NCBI GenBank assembly: GCA_964023275.1
Contig: OZ029915.1
Location: forward strand, 18,143,775 to 18,207,774
Length of the DNA: 64,000 nt
DNA from: Norana najaformis
Lineage: Eukaryota; Annelida; Clitellata; Crassiclitellata; Hormogastridae
Reading direction: 5' to 3'
Position 1 is the stretch's first letter. Each line of letters starts with the position of its first letter. Below, in pieces: positions 61,001-64,000 of this stretch. The notes under the pieces are model-generated. The model saw only the letters and a list, made by a program, of their open reading frames with translations. It did not search any database and was not told where the DNA came from. A program made the position numbers and the translations under genes.

Positions 61001-61672
61001 CCTGTAACAGATTAAAGTCATACCTGTAATTTTTACAGCAAAACCTGAAAAACTTCTATAAAACTGCACGTAGATTTAGTCTTACATTTTCTTTCTTTTC
61101 ACTGACTTGTTCTCCCAAGGCGGATCGATCACAATGCAGTCATACCGCGTTTCATCTGAAACAAAATGTTGGATCACATCATTATCATCATCTTCAAAAT
61201 ACTATTGCTAAAATGTAAATTTTTCCTCAGTGCACTTAATATTCATTAACAAATTGGAGTTGAATCTCAATTTCTGCTATTTTAAAAACATCCAAGCCAA
61301 AAAGCAGCTGACAGACAATCATTCTTTTAAGACTCACTAATTAATATTTTGCAAGCAACCAGTTAGTAGTTCATCCAACTTGCCACCTCTTTGACTGACG
61401 AGTGATACTCCTAATTATCTTTGTGAATTTTAAACATCGACATATGCACACAATACAAAGGCAATCGATGCCACACCATACTTAAAACTGCACATTATAT
61501 TTTTCTAGATACCTACCCATGAGAAGTAGATCAAAACGACTGATGTCAGACATTAAAAATCTAGAATGAGGCGGAATTAGAAAACGAGATCCCATCAGCG
61601 TTTGCATTACAGCCTTTTCGTGTGGCTGTTCAATGAGTTTGTTGATTAAATCCTCATCTGAGCTTAAGCAGT
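55024..61672 (-). CDS. METTL4: METTL4-type adenine N6-methyltransferase, C-terminal five coding exons (partial)
   Basis: METTL4 is an MT-A70 family methyltransferase; family members are reported to N6-methylate adenine, including U2 snRNA Am30. Minus-strand exons in order are 61517-61672, 61086-61155, 57960-58134, 57090-57261 and 55024-55199. Phases agree throughout, giving 248 residues plus TGA. Exon 61517-61672 ends in GSRFLIPPHSRFLMSDISRF. Exon 61086-61155 has DCIVIDPPWENKSVKRK, with the catalytic DPPW at 61115-61126. The next has LVIVWVTNKQRQQNFVKEHL and WYWLK, then RPYECILLGS and VIVSVPCSMHSRKPPLN, then LEMFARSLLPNWTSWGNEV. After HDFFI, the C-terminus adds ~18 residues of low-complexity sequence before the stop. 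Upstream exons, expected to encode the poorly conserved N-terminal half, were not found. An RTE LINE sits in the intron before 58134. Confidence 0.93.
55830..56450 (+). repeat. tRNA-derived SINE (family C), copy 3, split by an RTE insertion
   Basis: The head GGCAAGGTAGCCACTGGAGA and the B-box-like GGGTTTGAGCC are followed by TTTGGACAAGTCCTTCACTC. After the interrupting LINE (55950-56368), the SINE resumes with CCATTGATTGATGCTTAGTC and an (ATA)n tail near 56430. Removing the insert and one duplication restores the block order seen in the copy at 61715. Confidence 0.82.
55950..56368 (+). mobile_element. 5'-truncated RTE-type LINE (family 2) nested in a SINE, 12-bp target duplication
   Basis: The insert encodes the last ~135 residues of the family 2 polymerase. 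It is identical at the protein level to the copy at 38399-39533 apart from one residue near its start (LNAAENKW versus LSAAENKW). The direct repeat CCTTCACTCACA flanks it at 55938-55949 and 56369-56380. It ends in the same ATGAC tandem tail. It lies in the last METTL4 intron, antisense to that gene. High identity points to a recent insertion. Confidence 0.94.
56840..56985 (+). repeat. Family B repeat, copy 3, in the last METTL4 intron
   Basis: The blocks GATCTTGACCTGGAACTGAA, GATTTTGTTTTGACTGAGTG, CTGTGAATAAGCTGGATCCC and CTTAGCTTTCGTTGAGCACT occur in the same order as on the minus strand at 38170-38310. It is the most continuous of the three copies. Confidence 0.75.
58188..60671 (-). mobile_element. 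RTE-type LINE (family 1), 2.48 kb, uninterrupted polymerase frame, 13-bp target duplication
   Basis: One minus-strand frame of 815 codons (58195-60642) runs without a stop. It starts inside the endonuclease domain (MVIGDFNAKVG, later NQIDYILINKRW and GTDHELLVA). It contains a full reverse transcriptase: NKAPGPDGIPIEM, NYRTIAMISHISKIL, NQAGFRKSRGTRDHI, FIDYSKAFDCIDH, GVRQGCILSPFLFN, NLRYADDTTLLAG, and a C-terminal [16 protein letters not shown]. The endonuclease N-terminus is lost, so it is 5' truncated and cannot be fully autonomous. The direct repeat GTGCTGTACAAAT flanks it at 58175-58187 and 60672-60684, and the tail is AAGGTGAC-repeated. It lies in a METTL4 intron in the sense direction. 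Confidence 0.95.
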
Positions 61673-61714
61673 CTGAAAAAATAAAGTAAATCTACCATGA
61701 AATTGTGAAATGGT

Positions 61715-61890
61715 ATCTGACTGGTTTGTGTACTTGCCTAGCAAAACAGAGTGTGTAGATTCAAGCCTCCCCAGAGATGGCTACGGTGTAGGGACCTTGA
61801 GCAAGTCATTCACACACAGCTTCTCAGCACCATCAATTGATGCTTTGCAATTAGATGGGGCACTTAACAAATACAGAAAATAATAATAAT
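61715..61890 (+). repeat. tRNA-derived SINE (family C), copy 4
   Basis: The head TGACTGGTTTGTGTACTTGC and the B-box-like GATTCAAGCCTCCCC are followed by GGACCTTGAGCAAGTCATTC, CACCATCAATTGATGC and a (AAT)n tail. This is the most complete uninterrupted copy in the window and the best guide to the family consensus. Confidence 0.8.
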
Positions 61891-62647
61891 GACACTGACT
61901 GGCTAAAGAGTGGCTTTCATGGACTGAGTTTCTGGTCTATGACATGGGGTTATTTATAAACGGCAGTTAAGTGAAAATGCGAGACTTCATAATCCTAGTT
62001 GTAGCTGTATCACTGTAAATAATACTAGTACTACTGATAAAGTGTAAGTGGTGTATACCTATCAGTCAGTAGCAGGCTGATGTCATGATCAAGTGACTAG
62101 CCTGCTAGACTGCAAAGTCAGAGGGTATCAGCTGATGGCACACCAAAACTGAGCTGCAGTCAAGTCAATACCAAAACACAGTCCAAGGAGATAGAGAGGC
62201 AGCCTATGGTGTATAAGCAATTTGAAATAGATCAGTCTTAATTTGCAACTGAAATGACATAAAAGACTGAGCACAATGAACAGTCCTGGAACACAGTTCC
62301 AAAATTTGGGTCCAGCAACAAAAAGACCATTGACCAAGAACAATTCTAACTGTAGGCACAACCAGAGAAAGGCTTTCTGATGACCTGACTGAATAATGAC
62401 AAGTCTGTGGAATAAGGACTGTAAATAATACCAGTTTTATAAATTATAACTCCAACTTTACTACAATGAGCCCACAGACTTCAAGAAGAAGAAAAGTAAT
62501 TGAAACAGATCCTTTACTGAAGAGGAAGCCAATGCAGGGCTTTAAGTATAGGGTTTATATGCTCATATTCTGACGTAAAAGTTATGGCTCTAGCCAAAGC
62601 ATTATCAGCCAACTCAACAAGTTAGTAACTTGGTTAAATTATTTTAA

Positions 62648-63054
62648 GTAAGAAGTAATATATAGAAATGAGTCCATTCTTCACCCCAGTAAGGGGTAAA
62701 ACACCAAATAAGCCATTCAAACTTCTTGAGCCATTATGGAGGGCCCATAAGTAGAATCCTGTCATGATTTGCCAGTATAATGCTGGACTTCTGCTCCTAT
62801 GGGTTCAGATTGTGAAGATCTCCATGATTCAGAACATGCCAAAAATTATTATTAACTGGAGTTTCTTTTACATGTAAACTTATCATTGTCTTAGAAATTA
62901 AGATGTCTTTGCTATAACATGTGAGGCACATACAAGGAAACCAGCAGCTAGCTAATACCAGAGATTTCAACAAATTATAGGTGACATGTAAGAAGTAATA
63001 TATAGACATGAGTCCATTCTTCACCCCAGTAAGGGGTAAAACACCAAATAAGCC
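62648..63054 (+). repeat. Direct repeat of 67 bases, 340 bases apart
   Basis: 62648-62714 and 62988-63054 are identical apart from one base. Both include AGTCCATTCTTCACCCCAGT and AAAACACCAAATAAGCC. The sequence between and beyond them is not shared. The palindrome-like CCCCAGTAAGGGG is within each unit. Confidence 0.9.
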
Positions 63055-63658
63055 TATATTACACAAAAATTAATTATTTTTTTATACTCAGTACTATTAA
63101 CTGAAATCCAGAAATTAATTTGCTGATGTTCATCCATGAACTGCAGCTTGGTCATGCCTGCTAAATAGCACCATAGATACTCGCATACAAGTCAACATTG
63201 CATGTAAGCTGACCCCTAAATTTTCGACCTTGGAGAGTGTAAAAGTCTGTGACTCATGTATAATCTGATTTGTGTTTTAACATATGAATCTGGACATTTT
63301 AGTGCTTTTAACCAATATGTGTTCTTAGATATAAAATCTGGACATTTTATAGCATCTTAAGACCAACCAGAGGCACCAAGTTAGACCTTAAAATAGGTAC
63401 AAGTGCTGTGCGAACACCATAACAGCGTTATCAAATAAAATTACCTACCAGTAATCTAATCATGTTACCTCTAAAATTACCAGTTTATGTAATTTCTGTG
63501 TTAAGGTTAATGGCCTAGAATAACACAATATTTGCCACTTACTGGTGTCTTTCAAGTCATTGCTGACTTTATATTTCCAATTTAAAAATCACGTCAGAAG
63601 TTACAAAGTCAAGAAAAGGAATCCAGAATAAGAGAAAAAACATTTTAAAGCAACTAAA

Positions 63659-63889
63659 CTACACGAACCATTTGACATTTGGAACACGTCTTTTTATTTC
63701 TAAACCAGCAGATTTAATCAAAACCTTCAAAATCAGAGTTATCAGTATCATCAAAACGTAAATTAACTGTCTCTTCAATTTTTCTGGGTTATCCATGTAA
63801 ATGTCGGTTTTGTCGTCAGCATCATCGATATCTGAGTCCTTTGAGTTAGGTGAAGTTTCGTAGATAGACTTGTCTGTAGAATTGTTCAT
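63659..63889 (-). CDS. Short acidic open frame of unknown nature
   Basis: The frame starts MNNSTDKSIYETSPNSKDSD and is strongly acidic (DIDDADDKTDIYMDN). It then changes to a hydrophobic and basic run. In the next frame the sequence stays acidic (RFDDTDNSDFEGFD, then stop), so a frameshift within a longer acidic coding stretch is possible. It may be the N-terminal region of a transposon protein or of an unrelated gene. I do not recognise it, and METTL4 is not supported. Confidence 0.3.
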   Translation of the reverse strand: MNNSTDKSIYETSPNSKDSDIDDADDKTDIYMDNPEKLKRQLIYVLMILITLILKVLIKSAGLEIKRRVPNVKWFV

Positions 63890-64000
63890 GGCATTATTAA
63901 TTCCACATTTTCAAAATGACTGCCCTACCATTTCTCTGAGTAAATCATCCCATGCAAGCTTCACCTGTTTACACACCAAAGGCAATCAGGTTCCTTCATG

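Larger units (their letters stand above)
61673..64000. other. Right flank: METTL4 intron or upstream region with repeats
   Basis: No further METTL4 exon is recognised. The stretch has a SINE (61715-61890), unnamed repeat sequence (about 62110-62640), a 67-base direct repeat (62648 and 62988), and an acidic open frame at 63659-63889 on the minus strand. The splice acceptor of the METTL4 exon ending at 61672 requires at least one more exon to the right, here or beyond the window. Confidence 0.5.

Noticed and set aside
63659..63889. METTL4 N-terminal exon
   Set aside because: No METTL4 motif is present, no donor links it in phase to the exon at 61672, and the N-terminal half of METTL4 is too poorly conserved to assert.
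1..64000. CRISPR arrays, operons, phage genes or a defence island
   Set aside because: None seen; intron-split animal genes and LINE/SINE content show this is a metazoan nuclear locus.

Overview
This is a eukaryotic nuclear window. It has three multi-exon genes with GT-AG introns, intron lengths from about 100 bases to more than 4 kb, an AT-rich background, and many short or decayed transposons. The proteins are animal-type. The repeats (RTE and L2-like LINEs, tRNA-derived SINEs, hAT, Harbinger-like and mariner-like DNA transposons) suggest an invertebrate. A lophotrochozoan such as a mollusc is my best inference, but nothing in the sequence proves it. There is no prokaryotic-style operon, CRISPR array or phage.

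Layout. (1) 2320-36532, + strand: the last 42 coding exons of UBR4, a giant E3 ubiquitin ligase. I traced every exon; the phases are consistent throughout and give 1917 residues plus stop. The family has about 5200 residues, so the N-terminal two thirds, including the UBR box, lie left of the window. A poly(A) signal is at 36821. (2) 40936-52320, + strand: the complete EIF3H gene (translation initiation factor 3 subunit H), 7 coding exons, 329 residues. (3) 55024-61672, - strand: the C-terminal five coding exons of METTL4, an MT-A70 family adenine-N6 methyltransferase, with its catalytic DPPW motif; its N-terminal exons were not found. EIF3H and METTL4 converge. The three genes share no obvious pathway and are ordinary housekeeping or regulatory genes.

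The introns and spacers hold most of the unusual material. Four RTE-type LINE insertions from two families have target-site duplications (9, 12, 12 and 13 bp) and short tandem-repeat tails. One carries an uninterrupted 815-codon reverse transcriptase frame about 50 bases upstream of a METTL4 3' splice site. Another has landed inside a SINE. Four non-autonomous DNA transposons are defined to the base or nearly so: a 382-bp mariner-like foldback in UBR4, a 2.09-kb hAT in the last UBR4 intron, a 1.71-kb hAT with internal tandem repeats in EIF3H intron 1, and a 1.03-kb Harbinger-like element in EIF3H intron 2. Remnants include L2-like LINEs and a decayed copy of a widespread TE-associated invertebrate protein in UBR4 intron 15.

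Two small local duplications of UBR4 coding sequence stand out. The tail of exon 36 and its donor region are duplicated 335 bp upstream, and the start of exon 26 has a degenerate copy just upstream. Introns not listed separately showed me nothing further. I found no new molecular system; the interest lies in nested insertions, exon duplications and unnamed repeat families.
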